Shown here in pieces: positions 52,318 to 64,000 of a DNA stretch of 64,000 bases (position 1 is the stretch's first letter; the number at the start of each line of letters is the position of its first letter). A program made the translations under genes and the position numbers. Source of the DNA: Rhodoblastus acidophilus (GTDB taxonomy: Bacteria > Pseudomonadota > Alphaproteobacteria > Rhizobiales > Beijerinckiaceae); assembly GCF_009720655.1 (NCBI RefSeq), contig NZ_WNKS01000003.1, forward strand, positions 310,001-374,000. The letters are read 5' to 3'. A model generated the notes under the pieces. That model had not been told where the DNA came from, searched no databases, and was given only the letters and a program-made list of their open reading frames with translations.

Positions 52318-52881
52318 CTAGGGCGCCTCGAAGGCGAGGATGAGGCCGGCGGCGCGCTCCGCGAGCACGAGGCGGTCGGATTTTTCCTCGAAGACGAGGC
52401 CGGCGGCGTTGAAAAAGGCGCGAACGGCCTTGAGCGAGGACGTGGCGAACACCAGCGCCTGTTCGCCGTCGCCGTAACGCTGGGCGAAGGCGGCGGGGGT
52501 CAGCGCCTCCAGCCGGGCGTTGGCGAGTTTGAGCTCCACCCCGGCGGAGGTGGCGCGCATCTCGCGTTGATTGGCGGCGCGGCCCAAAACCTCGGCATGG
52601 TCGGCGGGATTTTCCATGGTTTTGACAACGGCCGCCAGCGCCCGCGCCCCATTCGGATGCGGCGCGGCGGCGCCCGCGTCCGGATTCGGCTGCTCGGTCA
52701 TGGTCAGGCTGAGCGGCCCAAAAGCCGGGGTCGGCTCAGCGGCGTCGCGCAGCACGATGATGGTCGAGCCCAGCGCGATCACGCCGCCCGGAAGCAAGGC
52801 GAATCCGAGGCGCGCCCAGCTTTTCTGCGCCTCTGCGGCGTTTTCGGCAACGATGGTGAGGTTATTCAGGTAATTCGGCAT
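52318..52881 (-). CDS. VOC (glyoxalase-like) domain protein
   Basis: A 187-residue protein with two glyoxalase-type beta-alpha-beta modules: [38 protein letters not shown] and, at about 90-185, an [17 protein letters not shown] to [36 protein letters not shown]. Metal ligands are not obvious, so an enzymatic role is uncertain. It precedes kdsA by nine bases. A decayed copy of its 5' end with upstream sequence lies at 53937-54109. Confidence 0.78.
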   Translation of the reverse strand: MPNYLNNLTIVAENAAEAQKSWARLGFALLPGGVIALGSTIIVLRDAAEPTPAFGPLSLTMTEQPNPDAGAAAPHPNGARALAAVVKTMENPADHAEVLGRAANQREMRATSAGVELKLANARLEALTPAAFAQRYGDGEQALVFATSSLKAVRAFFNAAGLVFEEKSDRLVLAERAAGLILAFEAP

Positions 52882-53244
52882 GCGGATCTGGATCGGTTTG
52901 CGGGCGAGGCTTTATGGGGCAAGCCCGGGTTGGCGTCCAGACCGGGCGCGCGCGGCGGCGCCCCCGGCGCGACGGCATGACGGTTTGGGGTCTGAACTTC
53001 CGCCGAAATCGAGCGTTTCCCGCGATGTCGTTGCTGATCATCGCCCGGCGTGGCGGGGTTCGAACTTCTGCGGACAGGCGCGCGGACGGGCGTTGTGGCG
53101 AACGCGGCTGGCGGCGGCGTCCTCTCGATCGTCGCCTCCCGACGCAAAAACGTCGCTACAGCCCTGACTGGAGATTTAGCTTGCCGAATTAACATGCTAC
53201 GAAAAAGGTGAACCTGTGCCGATTTCCCCGCCTTGGAGGCGCAC
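52882..53244. other. Divergent gap between VOC and L,D-transpeptidase genes
   Basis: 363 bases with no gene. A patch at 53043-53058 (GGCGGGGTTCGAACTT) looks like a T-arm, but no acceptor or anticodon stem can be formed around it. AT-rich promoter-like DNA lies at 53170-53210. Confidence 0.5.
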
Positions 53245-53910
53245 ATGCGCGTATCCGTCGTTCCGCCCAATCGAATTGCCGTCTTGTTCACCGCCTTGGT
53301 CGCCATTGCGGTCCTCTTTCCGCATCTGGCTCATGCGCGACCCAGCGACCAGGAAGTGTTGGAGCAAGTCGGAACCGGAGGCGGCAAAATCGTCGTCAAC
53401 ATCGACAAGTCAACGCAAAAAATGACGGTTTCCGTGGAGGGAGGCCCAACCTACACTTGGCCGGTTTCGACGGGCATGCGGGGCTATTCGACGCCGTCCG
53501 GGAACTATACCGCCACATCCATGAACGAGATCTGGTACAGCAAGGAATTTGACAACGCCCCCATGCCCCACGCCGTGTTCTTCATGAGAGACGGCCACGC
53601 CATCCACGCCACCTATGAGGTCAAGCATCTCGGCAAGCCCGCCTCGCACGGCTGCGTGCGGCTCTCGCCCCAGAACGCGACGACGCTGTTCGAGCTGGTG
53701 AAAAAGAGCGGGCTGAACAATACGCAGGTGATCGTCAGCGGAAGCAGCCCCGGCGGCGATTATCTGGCCGGACGCAAGCTGGAGCCGCCAGCGCCAGCCA
53801 GCCAACCCGCCAGAGAGGCCACGAGGCAGCCCGCAAGACAGATTGTGAGACAGCCGCCGCCGCAGCAAAGCCAGGACATGTTCTTTCCGCGCATCTTTGG
53901 ATTTCAGTAA
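53245..53910 (+). CDS. L,D-transpeptidase (YkuD domain)
   Basis: A 221-residue exported enzyme: signal peptide MRVSVVPPNRIAVLFTALVA..HARP, YkuD domain from about residue 45 (IVVNIDKSTQKMTVSVEGG, STGMRGYSTPSG) and the catalytic motif HATYEVKHLGKPASHGCVRL with Cys. The C-terminal ~40 residues are Pro/Gln/Arg-rich (REATRQPARQIVRQPPPQQ). It makes 3-3 crosslinks or attaches lipoproteins to peptidoglycan. ATG 53245 has GGAGG. It sits between the VOC gene and its decayed copy. Confidence 0.92.
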   Translation: MRVSVVPPNRIAVLFTALVAIAVLFPHLAHARPSDQEVLEQVGTGGGKIVVNIDKSTQKMTVSVEGGPTYTWPVSTGMRGYSTPSGNYTATSMNEIWYSKEFDNAPMPHAVFFMRDGHAIHATYEVKHLGKPASHGCVRLSPQNATTLFELVKKSGLNNTQVIVSGSSPGGDYLAGRKLEPPAPASQPAREATRQPARQIVRQPPPQQSQDMFFPRIFGFQ

Positions 53911-53936
53911 CGGACGGCGGGCGGGCGGCGCTTACT

Positions 53937-54109
53937 ATTGTGGTCGAGCCAAGCGCGATCCGCGCCCGGCAGCAGGGCGAACCCCAACCGCGCCCAGCTT
54001 TCGTGAGCCTCTGCGACGTCCTCGGGGATAATGGTGACGCTCAGTTAATTGGGCATGCGGGTTTTGGTCGGTTTGCGGGCGAGGCTTTTGACCAGCGTTA
54101 TGGGGCAAG
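53937..54109 (-). pseudogene. Decayed duplicate of the VOC gene 5' end
   Basis: About 173 bases align in the same orientation to 52757-52923, covering the first ~40 codons of the VOC gene, its start (CAT at 54054-54056) and about 40 upstream bases. Shared words: TGGTCGAGCC, CGCGCCCAGCTTT, GCCTCTGCG, GGTTTGCGGGCGAGGCT and TTATGGGGCAAG. Indels and substitutions break the frame. Confidence 0.8.
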
Positions 54110-54225
54110 GGGGGGCGCTACGTCCAGTTACAAACCCGTAGATGTAACCGAACTGAATTTTATCCGCGCCATTCGCGTCTACGCTGGAGCGGCATTGACA
54201 TTTGAGTGCGGTGAGGTCAGCGTTA

Positions 54226-54239
54226 AGTTGTGTACAACT
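54226..54239. promoter_or_regulatory. Palindrome at the start region of the P-loop gene
   Basis: AGTTGT-GT-ACAACT, directly followed by ATGATAAATT, a possible -10 region, 25 bases before the ATG at 54264. Could be an operator. Confidence 0.4.
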
Positions 54240-54263
54240 ATGATAAATTGAAGAGATAGTGTT

Positions 54264-54797
54264 ATGTCATCACCATTTCTGGAGCGCGCCCTCTTTGTAA
54301 TCGGTCGGCAGGGAGACGGTAAAAGCTCACAAATAAGAGATATATTCAGAGACCGCCGCCTCCATAACAATGGTAAGTCCAGAATTGGCGAAAAAGGAAG
54401 TTTACGAGACTGGGTAGCGCTTTCTAATGAAAGGCACCTTCACATCCGAGTCACCTCGCCGCACGAATACGGGGATGACGTTGAAACGTTTTTTGACAAA
54501 ATAGAACGTAAAAGTCATTCTGCATCGCGATATCGCTGGAATTTCTTATGCGCGCTACAGGCAAGCGCTTTCAATAAGATGCCGGATCCCGAAAATGTGG
54601 TGTCGCATTTCATGAAAAAATTTGAACCAGAACGCACCCGCGTTTTGCTGCTATATCGCAATTACAACGGGACTCTCATAGACTCGAGCGTTTTGACGCG
54701 CATTCAAGACGGTCTCGACCAGACTTGTGAATTTTACCTCATAGACGGCCGAAGAGACAACGGTTTGCTTATCGCCGATTTCTTCGATTTTACGTAG
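54264..54797 (+). CDS. AT-rich orphan P-loop protein
   Basis: A 177-residue protein I cannot assign. Near the N-terminus is a Walker A motif ALFVIGRQGDGKSSQIRDIF (Lys20, Ser21). No classical Walker B is visible; TRVLLLYRNYNG (about 125-136) is the best hydrophobic strand candidate. Other parts: KGSLRDWVALSNERHLHIRV and HEYGDDVETFFDKIERK. Base composition is clearly more AT-rich than in any neighbour, and codons such as AGA, ATA and TTA appear, so it was probably acquired. GAAGAGA precedes the ATG. It separates the decayed VOC copy from pyrG. Confidence 0.68.
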   Translation: MSSPFLERALFVIGRQGDGKSSQIRDIFRDRRLHNNGKSRIGEKGSLRDWVALSNERHLHIRVTSPHEYGDDVETFFDKIERKSHSASRYRWNFLCALQASAFNKMPDPENVVSHFMKKFEPERTRVLLLYRNYNGTLIDSSVLTRIQDGLDQTCEFYLIDGRRDNGLLIADFFDFT

Positions 54798-54828
54798 CAC
54801 TAACGGCGCTATTCCCGTTATCATTTCG

Positions 54829-56466
<1,638 letters not shown>

Positions 56467-56603
56467 TCAAGGTTTTACGCACGCGAAGGACCGGCGTCCT
56501 TCGCTTGCCGCGTAGTCTGCGATGGGGAGATCCGCTGCGACCGAATCGCCGCGGAGTCTAGCCGGGGGCGGGGCTCATGTCACAAGCCCCGCGCAACAGG
56601 AGC

Positions 56604-56981
56604 TTACTGCGAGCGCGGCGGCGCCTGCGGCTCCGGCGCGGCCGGGGCCGGGTCCAGCTTCTTCAGCTGATCCATCAGGTTTCCGCCCTGCGGCGCGCCC
56701 TTGGTCTCACCGGCGGGGGCCGTCGAAGCCGGCTGCTCGAACACCGACGTGTTGGTCCGCGTGTAGCTGGCGAGGATGGTCAGCCCCAGGCTGGTGGTGA
56801 AGAACAGGAAGGCGAGGATGGCGGTGGCGCGGGTGAGCGCGCTGGCCTGTCCGCGCCCGGTGAAGAACGAGCCCGAACCGCCGCCGATGCCCAGCGCGCC
56901 GCCCTCGGAGCGCTGCAGCAGAATCGTGACGATCAGGGCCACGACGATCAGCATGTGAACAACGATCAAAACCGTCTGCAT
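56604..56981 (-). CDS. secG: Protein-export membrane protein SecG
   Basis: A 125-residue SecG: TM1 MQTVLIVVHMLIVVALIVTI, the cytoplasmic LLQRSEGGALGIGGGSG loop, and TM2 ATAILAFLFFTTSLGLTILA, then a Pro/Ala-rich tail typical of alphaproteobacteria. Part of SecYEG. Start ATG 56981; a TTG five codons upstream is an alternative. Between tpiA and pyrG. Confidence 0.94.
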   Translation of the reverse strand: MQTVLIVVHMLIVVALIVTILLQRSEGGALGIGGGSGSFFTGRGQASALTRATAILAFLFFTTSLGLTILASYTRTNTSVFEQPASTAPAGETKGAPQGGNLMDQLKKLDPAPAAPEPQAPPRSQ

Positions 56982-57073
56982 GGCGCTTTCCAACAAGGCA
57001 AGCCGCCGAAAACCTGTCCGGCGGCGGAATTTGTGGCGTCTTTAGACCAATTCGAGCCGCAAAGGAAGTGCGC

Positions 57074-57823
57074 TCACTTATAAACGCCGGCAATACCCAG
57101 AAAATCCTTCGCCGTGAGGCTGGCGCCGCCAACCAGCGCGCCATTGACGTTTTCCACGCCCATCAGCTCGACGGCATTGGCCGGCTTGACCGAGCCGCCG
57201 TAGAGAATGCGCACCTTCTCGCCTTCGCCCGGCATCAGGTCGATCAGTTCGTGGCGAATGAAGGCGTGGACTTCGGCGACATCGGCCGCCGTGGGGGTCA
57301 GTCCGGTGCCGATCGCCCAGACCGGCTCATAGGCGACCACGAGCGTCGCCGCCGTGGCGTCATGGGGCAGCGACCCCGCGATCTGCGATCCGACCACGGC
57401 GAGGGTCTGGCCGGACTCGCGCTGGTCGCGGGTCTCGCCAACGCAGACGATCGCGGTCAAACCCGCCCGCAGCGCGGCTTCCGCCTTGTCGCGCACCATC
57501 TGGTCGCTCTCGCCATGATCGGCGCGGCGCTCGGAATGACCGACGATGACATAAGTCGCCCCGGCGTCCCGCAACATTTGGGCTGAGATGTCGCCGGTAT
57601 GGGCGCCCGACGCCGCGGCATGACAGTCCTGTCCGCCGATGGCCATCCCGCCACCGGCCTGCGCGGCGGCGGCGATCAGGGTCGCCGGCGGGCAGATCAG
57701 GACTTCCGCGCGACCGGTCTCGCCCGCCCGCACGGCGCTGGCGATGGCCTCGAGTTCCCCGAGCGAGGCGCGCAGGCCGTTCATCTTCCAGTTTCCGGCG
57801 GCGAGCGGACGAATGTCTGTCAT
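57074..57823 (-). CDS. tpiA: Triose-phosphate isomerase
   Basis: A 249-residue (beta/alpha)8 enzyme interconverting glyceraldehyde-3-phosphate and dihydroxyacetone phosphate. Catalytic residues in AAGNWKMNG (Lys), VIVGHSERR (His) and [12 protein letters not shown] (Glu); phosphate loop ILYGGSVKP. Start ATG 57823; the longer frame to 58060 has no support. First gene of a tpiA-secG-pyrG run. Confidence 0.97.
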   Translation of the reverse strand: MTDIRPLAAGNWKMNGLRASLGELEAIASAVRAGETGRAEVLICPPATLIAAAAQAGGGMAIGGQDCHAAASGAHTGDISAQMLRDAGATYVIVGHSERRADHGESDQMVRDKAEAALRAGLTAIVCVGETRDQRESGQTLAVVGSQIAGSLPHDATAATLVVAYEPVWAIGTGLTPTAADVAEVHAFIRHELIDLMPGEGEKVRILYGGSVKPANAVELMGVENVNGALVGGASLTAKDFLGIAGVYK

Positions 57824-58151
57824 GGCGGGGCTCCAATGGTGTGGTCGTTGCGATAGCAGAGCCGCAATCCCTTGCCCAGTGGCGTGGGCTTGCGCGACGC
57901 GACAAAAGGTCGCTGGCCCGAGACTTGCTTCGATATCGCCGGGAGTATCTCCGATGCCGAACCGGCCCGCCATTGTGGCGCGCCGCACGCCATCGACGGC
58001 CCCAGTGTCAGCTTTGTCGGAATGGCGACCCTCTTTCGCGCCCGTCCGCCCTCCCAACACAAAAAAACTCCGCCGCGACCGAACGCGCCGGCGTCTCTGC
58101 CGCTACGCTCCTGGATCGTTCAGGAAAGAGCGGTCCCCTGAAAGTCTCTCC
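57824..58151. other. Divergent gap upstream of tpiA
   Basis: 328 bases between the divergent tpiA and the gene at 58152. It must carry both promoters. I see no gene and no clear repeat. Confidence 0.5.
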
Positions 58152-58673
58152 ATGACTGTCACCAACACTTCCGCGTTGCAAAACCTCGACGCGCGCCTGG
58201 TCAAGCCGACCCACAAGGGGCCGACCCATGTCGCGGGACGCGTGGCTTTTCGCGGCGACATCCTGTTGACCGACGCCGATTCGCCGCTGCTGACGGCGGC
58301 GATCGCGGCGGCCGACGCCGATGGCGCGGGGCTGTCGTTCCTGGCCGGGCAGCTGGAAAAGTTCTCGCAGCTGCCGATTCTGATCGCGGCGCTGGGCGGC
58401 GAGCTGAACGCGGGCGGCAAATATTTCATCTATGTCGCCGATGTGCAGCGCGGCGACCGCTACCAGATCGCCTTCGGCGAGGCTTCGGTCTATGTGCTGC
58501 CCTATGACGACGTTTCCGTCTATAATGAGCTGATTGACTTCTTCTATCTCGACAAGTCCAAGATGAAGAAGTTCGACACCGCCGCCAAGATCGACGCCCT
58601 GGCCGACGGCGCCGCCAAATACGCCGAGACTTTTCCCAATCTGACCTATGAAGAAGGGCTGGCGCGGGTCTGA
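58152..58673 (+). CDS. Conserved-looking soluble protein, unknown
   Basis: A 173-residue soluble protein without signal peptide. Segments: ILLTDADSPLLTAAIAAADADGAGLSF, GGKYFIYVADVQRGDRYQIAFGE and SVYNELIDFFYLDKSKMKKF. The balanced composition and well-formed alpha/beta pattern indicate a real gene, but I do not recognise the family. ATG 58152 is preceded by GAAAG. It precedes ppiD by 123 bases on the same strand. Confidence 0.7.
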   Translation: MTVTNTSALQNLDARLVKPTHKGPTHVAGRVAFRGDILLTDADSPLLTAAIAAADADGAGLSFLAGQLEKFSQLPILIAALGGELNAGGKYFIYVADVQRGDRYQIAFGEASVYVLPYDDVSVYNELIDFFYLDKSKMKKFDTAAKIDALADGAAKYAETFPNLTYEEGLARV

Positions 58674-58796
58674 GCCACGTCGGCGGGGCCGGGTTCGTCG
58701 TCGAATCCGGCCCGCCAAAATGGATTGCGCGGAACGCGACGCGTTTCTATAGTCCGGCGCCTTGCGCCACCCCCGGCGCCGAACAAGAGAGACTCC

Positions 58797-60686
58797 ATGC
58801 TCGACGGCCTGCGGATCATGTCCAAAAACATCCTGGGACGCACGATCCTCGCCGCTTTCGCCGCCCTGATCGTGGTCGGCTTCGGCTTTTTCGGCATTCG
58901 CGACGTGTTCACCAATTTCCGCGCCGACCAGCTCGCGACCATCGGCGATACGACGATCGGCGTGGTCCAGTATCGCAGCGAATATCAGTCCGAACTGCAG
59001 CGCCTGCAGCGGCAGGCCCGGCGCGCCGTCACCAACGAGGAGGCCAAGGCCATTGGCCTCGACCGGCAGGTCCTCGCCCGCCTGCTCACCAGCGCCGCGC
59101 TCGACCAGGACGCCGCCCGGCTGGGCCTGAGCCTGTCCGACGCCGATGTCGCCAAGAGCATCAAGGCGGAAAAAATGTTCGCCGGCGCCGACGGCAAGTT
59201 CGACCAGGCGCGGTTCGACATGATCCTGCGCGACAACGGCCTCAACGAGACCACCTATCTGCGCGAGGAGCGCGCCAATTCGGTGCGTCAGGAGATCGCC
59301 AGCGCCATCATCGGCGCTTACAAGATTCCGCAGCTGATGCTGGAGGCGATCAACCGCTTCAACACCGAGACGCGCAAGGCCGATTATTTTGTTCTGCCGG
59401 CGCCCGACGCGAGCGCCCTGCCCGCGCCGACCGACGAGGCGGTGACGGCGTTTTACGAGCAGCGCAAGGACGGCTATCGCAAGCCTGAATATCGCAAGGT
59501 GACCGTGCTGGTCGTCTCGCCCGAGGCGCTGGCGAAGTCGGCGACCGTCTCCGACGAGGCGGCGAAAGCCGCCTACGACCGCGACCTCACGCAAAAATAC
59601 GGCACGCCGGAAAAGCGCGTGCTGTCGCAGCTGACCTTCCAGAGCAAGGAGGCCGCGGACAAGGCCCGCGCCCGCATGGACAATGGCGTGCTGTTCAAGA
59701 CCGTATCCGAGGAAAAGGATTCGGGCGGCGTGTTCGCCGATCTCGGCGAGGTCGCCAAGGCGGGCGTGTTCGACACCGCCGTGGCCGAGGCCGCGTTCAA
59801 GCCGACCGAGCCGGAAGTGGTCGGCCCGTTCCAGGGCAAGTTCGGCTTTGTCATCGTCAAGGTGGCCAAGATCATCCCGGGAACCACCCAGTCCTTCGCC
59901 TCGGTGAAGGACCAGATCAAGACCGAAATCGCCAAGACGCAAGTCAAGGGCGACCTGCAGACCAAGCACGACAAGATTGAGGACCTGCGCTCTCAGGGCA
60001 AGACTTTGGCGCAGGCCGCTCAGGACGTCGGGCTGTCCGTTGATACCCTGGTCACCGACGCCTCCGGCGCCAACAAGGATGGCGCCCCGGTCGGCGCCAC
60101 GCCGGAACTGGTCAAGGCGATCTTCGCCTCCGACATCGGCGTCGACAACGATTCGGTGTCGCGCAAGGACGGCGGCTTCGCCTGGTTCGAGATCGCCGCC
60201 ATCGACCCCTCGCGCCAGCAGCCGCTGGACGAGGTTAAGGCGCAGGTCGCCGAGGCGCTGAAAACCTCGGAGGCGCAAAAGGCGCTTGCAGCCAAAGCCA
60301 ATGAACTGGTCAAAAAAATCGAGGGCGGCGCCGACATCGCCGATCTCGCCCGCGCCAATGACGCGAAGCTGAAGCAGGCGACCAATGTGCGCCGCGCCGG
60401 CGGCGAGGGTCTGAGCGAAGCGGCGGTGGCGCAGATCTTCGCCCTGCCTTTGGGCGCCTCCGGCGTGGCGCTGGCCGACAAGGGCGGGCGCTATGTGCTG
60501 AAAGTGACGGATTCGACGGTGCCGCCGCTCGACCCCAAGGACCCCAACCTCGCCCGCGCCCTGCCCCAGCTCGAAGGCGCCATGGCCGACGAACTGCTGG
60601 TCCAATATGTCGGCGGCCTTGAGACGCAGCTCGGCGTGAAGATCAACCAGACCTCGCTGCGCAGCGCGCTCGGCTCGGAGCAGTGA
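58797..60686 (+). CDS. ppiD: Periplasmic chaperone / peptidyl-prolyl isomerase PpiD
   Basis: A 629-residue membrane-anchored folding factor. One N-terminal transmembrane helix (TILAAFAALIVVGFGFFGI), a SurA-N-like chaperone region (EYQSELQRLQRQARRAV, LTSAALDQDAARLGLSLSDA), the parvulin domain at about residues 260-370 (ATVSDEAAKAAYDRDL, KRVLSQLTFQSKEAADKARA, VFADLGEVAKAGVFD) and a C-terminal helical chaperone domain. Key isomerase residues are not all conserved, as often in PpiD. Its stop overlaps a possible GTG start of trpE. Confidence 0.93.
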   Translation: MLDGLRIMSKNILGRTILAAFAALIVVGFGFFGIRDVFTNFRADQLATIGDTTIGVVQYRSEYQSELQRLQRQARRAVTNEEAKAIGLDRQVLARLLTSAALDQDAARLGLSLSDADVAKSIKAEKMFAGADGKFDQARFDMILRDNGLNETTYLREERANSVRQEIASAIIGAYKIPQLMLEAINRFNTETRKADYFVLPAPDASALPAPTDEAVTAFYEQRKDGYRKPEYRKVTVLVVSPEALAKSATVSDEAAKAAYDRDLTQKYGTPEKRVLSQLTFQSKEAADKARARMDNGVLFKTVSEEKDSGGVFADLGEVAKAGVFDTAVAEAAFKPTEPEVVGPFQGKFGFVIVKVAKIIPGTTQSFASVKDQIKTEIAKTQVKGDLQTKHDKIEDLRSQGKTLAQAAQDVGLSVDTLVTDASGANKDGAPVGATPELVKAIFASDIGVDNDSVSRKDGGFAWFEIAAIDPSRQQPLDEVKAQVAEALKTSEAQKALAAKANELVKKIEGGADIADLARANDAKLKQATNVRRAGGEGLSEAAVAQIFALPLGASGVALADKGGRYVLKVTDSTVPPLDPKDPNLARALPQLEGAMADELLVQYVGGLETQLGVKINQTSLRSALGSEQ

Positions 60687-60688
60687 GC

Positions 60689-62209
60689 ATGTTCAGCCCG
60701 GAATTCGACGCTTTCGCCCGCATTTTCGACGCTGGCGAACCGTCTCTGGTCAGCCTGAAGCTGGTGGCCGATCTGGAAACCCCGGTTTCGGCGTTCCTGA
60801 AACTGTCGGTCGGGCGAAAAGGCGACGTGTTCCTTTTGGAATCCGTCGAAGGCGGCGCCGCGCGCGGCCGCTATTCGATGATCGGCCTCGATCCCGACGT
60901 GATTTTCCGGGTGACCAACGGCAAGGCGGAAATCAACCGCGACGCGCTCCAGGACCGCGACGCCTTCGTCGCCTGCGCCGAAAAACCGCTCGACGCCCTG
61001 CGCGCTCTGCTCGACCAATCGGCGATTCCGGCCGTTCCCGGCCTGCCGCCGATGGCGGCGGGCGTGTTCGGCTATCTCGGCTATGACATGGTGCGCGAGA
61101 TGGAGCGGCTGGCGGAGCCCAAGCCCGACCCGATCGGAACGCCCGACGCGCTGCTGGTGCGCCCGACGCTGATGGCGGTGTTCGATTCGGTGCGCGACGA
61201 AGTCTGGCTGGTGACGCCGGTGCGCCCCACCGAGGACGGCTCCGCCCGCGCCGCCTACGAAAGCGCGCTTGAGCGGCTTGAGGCGGCGGTCGCGGCGCTG
61301 GAAGGCCCCGTGCGCCACGAGGCGCCGGCGGATGACGCGGTGCTGCTGCAGGCCCACGCCCCCGTCTCCAACACGCCTGAATCCCGCTATCTCGCCATGG
61401 TCGAGCAGGCGAAAAGCTATATTCGCGCCGGCGACATTTTTCAGGTCGTGCTGTCGCAGCGTTTCACCTCGCCGCTGCAACTGCCGGCCTTCGCGCTCTA
61501 TCGCGCGCTGCGCCGCGTCAACCCGGCGCCCTTCCTGTGCTATCTCGATTTCGCCGATTTCCAGATCGTCTGCTCCAGCCCGGAAATCCTGGTGCGCGCC
61601 CGCGAAGGCAAAGTCACGATTCGCCCGATCGCCGGCACCCGCCCGCGCGGCGCCACGCCGGAAGAAGACAAAAAACTCGCGGAAGAACTTTTGGCCGACC
61701 CCAAGGAGCGCGCCGAGCACCTGATGCTGCTAGACCTCGGCCGCAACGACGTCGGCCGCGTCGCCGCCACCGGCACGGTTCAGGTCACCGAACAATTCGT
61801 CATCGAGCGCTACAGCCACGTGATGCACATTGTCTCCAACGTGATCGGCGCGCTGGACGAGTCCAAGGATGTGATCGACGCTTTGTGCGGCGGTTTTCCC
61901 GCCGGCACGGTGTCGGGCGCCCCAAAAGTGCGGGCGATGGAGATCATCGACGAGCTGGAGACCGACAAGCGCGGCATTTACGCCGGCTGCATCGGCTATT
62001 TCGGCGCCGCCGGCGAGATGGACACCTGTATTGTGCTGCGCACCTCCGTCGTGAAGGACGGTTTCATGCACGTGCAGGCGGGCGCCGGCATCGTTTACGA
62101 TTCCGACCCCAAGGCCGAGCAACAGGAATGCATCAACAAGTCCCGCGCTCTGTTCCGCGCCGCCGAAGAGGCGCTGCGATTTGCATCCAGCGTCAAGCGG
62201 GGGCAATAA
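60689..62209 (+). CDS. trpE: Anthranilate synthase component I
   Basis: A 506-residue TrpE, forming anthranilate from chorismate in tryptophan synthesis. N-terminal regulatory part has VFLLESVEGGAARGRYSMIG; the chorismate-binding domain shows AGDIFQVVLSQRF, RPIAGTRPRGATPEEDKKLA, LDLGRNDVGRVAATG, GTVSGAPKVRAMEIIDELE and GYFGAAGEMDTCIVLRT. ATG 60689 is used; GTG 60683 overlaps the ppiD stop. The glutamine partner trpG does not follow; a repeat and a helicase gene do. Confidence 0.96.
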   Translation: MFSPEFDAFARIFDAGEPSLVSLKLVADLETPVSAFLKLSVGRKGDVFLLESVEGGAARGRYSMIGLDPDVIFRVTNGKAEINRDALQDRDAFVACAEKPLDALRALLDQSAIPAVPGLPPMAAGVFGYLGYDMVREMERLAEPKPDPIGTPDALLVRPTLMAVFDSVRDEVWLVTPVRPTEDGSARAAYESALERLEAAVAALEGPVRHEAPADDAVLLQAHAPVSNTPESRYLAMVEQAKSYIRAGDIFQVVLSQRFTSPLQLPAFALYRALRRVNPAPFLCYLDFADFQIVCSSPEILVRAREGKVTIRPIAGTRPRGATPEEDKKLAEELLADPKERAEHLMLLDLGRNDVGRVAATGTVQVTEQFVIERYSHVMHIVSNVIGALDESKDVIDALCGGFPAGTVSGAPKVRAMEIIDELETDKRGIYAGCIGYFGAAGEMDTCIVLRTSVVKDGFMHVQAGAGIVYDSDPKAEQQECINKSRALFRAAEEALRFASSVKRGQ

Positions 62210-62227
62210 AGACAGCAATGCCGGCCT

Positions 62228-62391
62228 CTCCCCCTCTCCCCGTTTACGGGGAGAGGGCCGGGGTGAGGGGCCGGGGCATGGAACCGCGCGGCTGATCGTT
62301 ACGTTTCGATCGGCCCGGTCCTGCTTTCCTGACGTCTCGAGGCCAGCGCCCCGCCCCGCCCTAACCCTCTCCCCCCCAGGCGGAGAGAGGG
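62228..62391. repeat. GC-rich intergenic hairpins between trpE and helicase
   Basis: CCCCTCTCCCCGTTTACGGG-GAGAGGG (about 62229-62260) followed by CCGGGGTGAGGGGCCGGGG, then a second hairpin CCCTCTCCCCCCCAGGCGGA-GAGAGGG (about 62365-62391). Same style as the CTTCTCCC repeats at 13.3 and 20.2 kb. Acts at least as mRNA 3'-end hairpins. Confidence 0.6.
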
Positions 62392-62419
62392 AATCACAGA
62401 TCACAGATCGGCCCATTTC

Positions 62420-64000
<1,581 letters not shown>

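Noticed and set aside
53030-53075. tRNA-like T-arm (GGGGTTCGAACTT)
   Set aside because: No matching acceptor, D or anticodon stems can be formed on either strand within tRNA distance.
58008-60605. 865-codon minus-strand frame across ppiD
   Set aside because: Antisense shadow of ppiD; no motif and no ribosome site.

Overview
The window is high-GC chromosomal DNA from an alphaproteobacterium. The order tpiA-secG-pyrG...kdsA, ppiD next to trpE, queA/tgt around guaA, a Rhizobiales-type porin and several intergenic palindrome families seen across Hyphomicrobiales point to that order. A Beijerinckiaceae/Methylocystaceae or Rhodoblastus-like bacterium is my best guess; there is no rRNA in the window to settle it. 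I see no tRNA, CRISPR array, transposase, integrase or prophage. Both ends cut a gene: queA on the left and a DEAD-box helicase on the right.

Region by region. 1-9.7 kb: queA (partial), a lower-GC membrane protein, a periplasmic transglutaminase-like peptidase, an EcsC-family protein, a Mop molybdate-binding protein, a coupled pair of truncated haemoglobin and YkgJ cysteine-cluster protein, small secreted proteins, then a metallo-beta-lactamase-fold hydrolase, an AraC regulator and a methyltransferase. 9.7-17 kb: a decayed copy of the guaA 3' end, a Pmp3-type membrane peptide, guaA, a tgt that has lost most zinc ligands, two small proteins, der and a YfgM-like protein. 17-31.5 kb: a candidate structured small RNA, an EF-hand protein, an orphan response regulator, a P1 peptidase, CcdA, a tyrosine phosphatase, a rhodanese, malic enzyme MaeB, a porin, a NarL-type kinase/regulator pair, a Kir channel, a GtrB-like glycosyltransferase and an AraC regulator. 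31.5-38.5 kb: repeats, a 20-bp perfect palindrome, small secreted proteins (one HdeA-like), a DUF1254 protein, a Cys-type arylsulfatase and beside it a decayed anaerobic sulfatase maturase. 38.5-45.1 kb: RhlE helicase, cold-shock protein, and a four-gene operon for a 2-oxoacid:ferredoxin oxidoreductase with its own GltD/ferredoxin partner. 45.1-54.8 kb: a Cache-domain protein, purB, a frameshifted His/Met-rich ORF, an unknown protein behind a strong inverted repeat, a lipoprotein hydrolase, carbonic anhydrase, kdsA with a VOC protein, an L,D-transpeptidase, a decayed duplicate of the VOC gene start, and an AT-rich orphan P-loop gene. 54.8-64 kb: pyrG, secG, tpiA, an unknown protein, ppiD, trpE and a second helicase.

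Most of the content is ordinary housekeeping and envelope biology. The points of interest are small: two places where a short stretch holding one or two genes lies between an intact gene and a decayed direct copy of that gene's end (guaA and the VOC gene), the Tgt without its zinc site, a haemoglobin fused to what looks like a degenerate GIY-YIG-type domain, the sulfatase/maturase remnant, a candidate small RNA, and several strong palindromes. I found no multi-gene system that looks wholly new.
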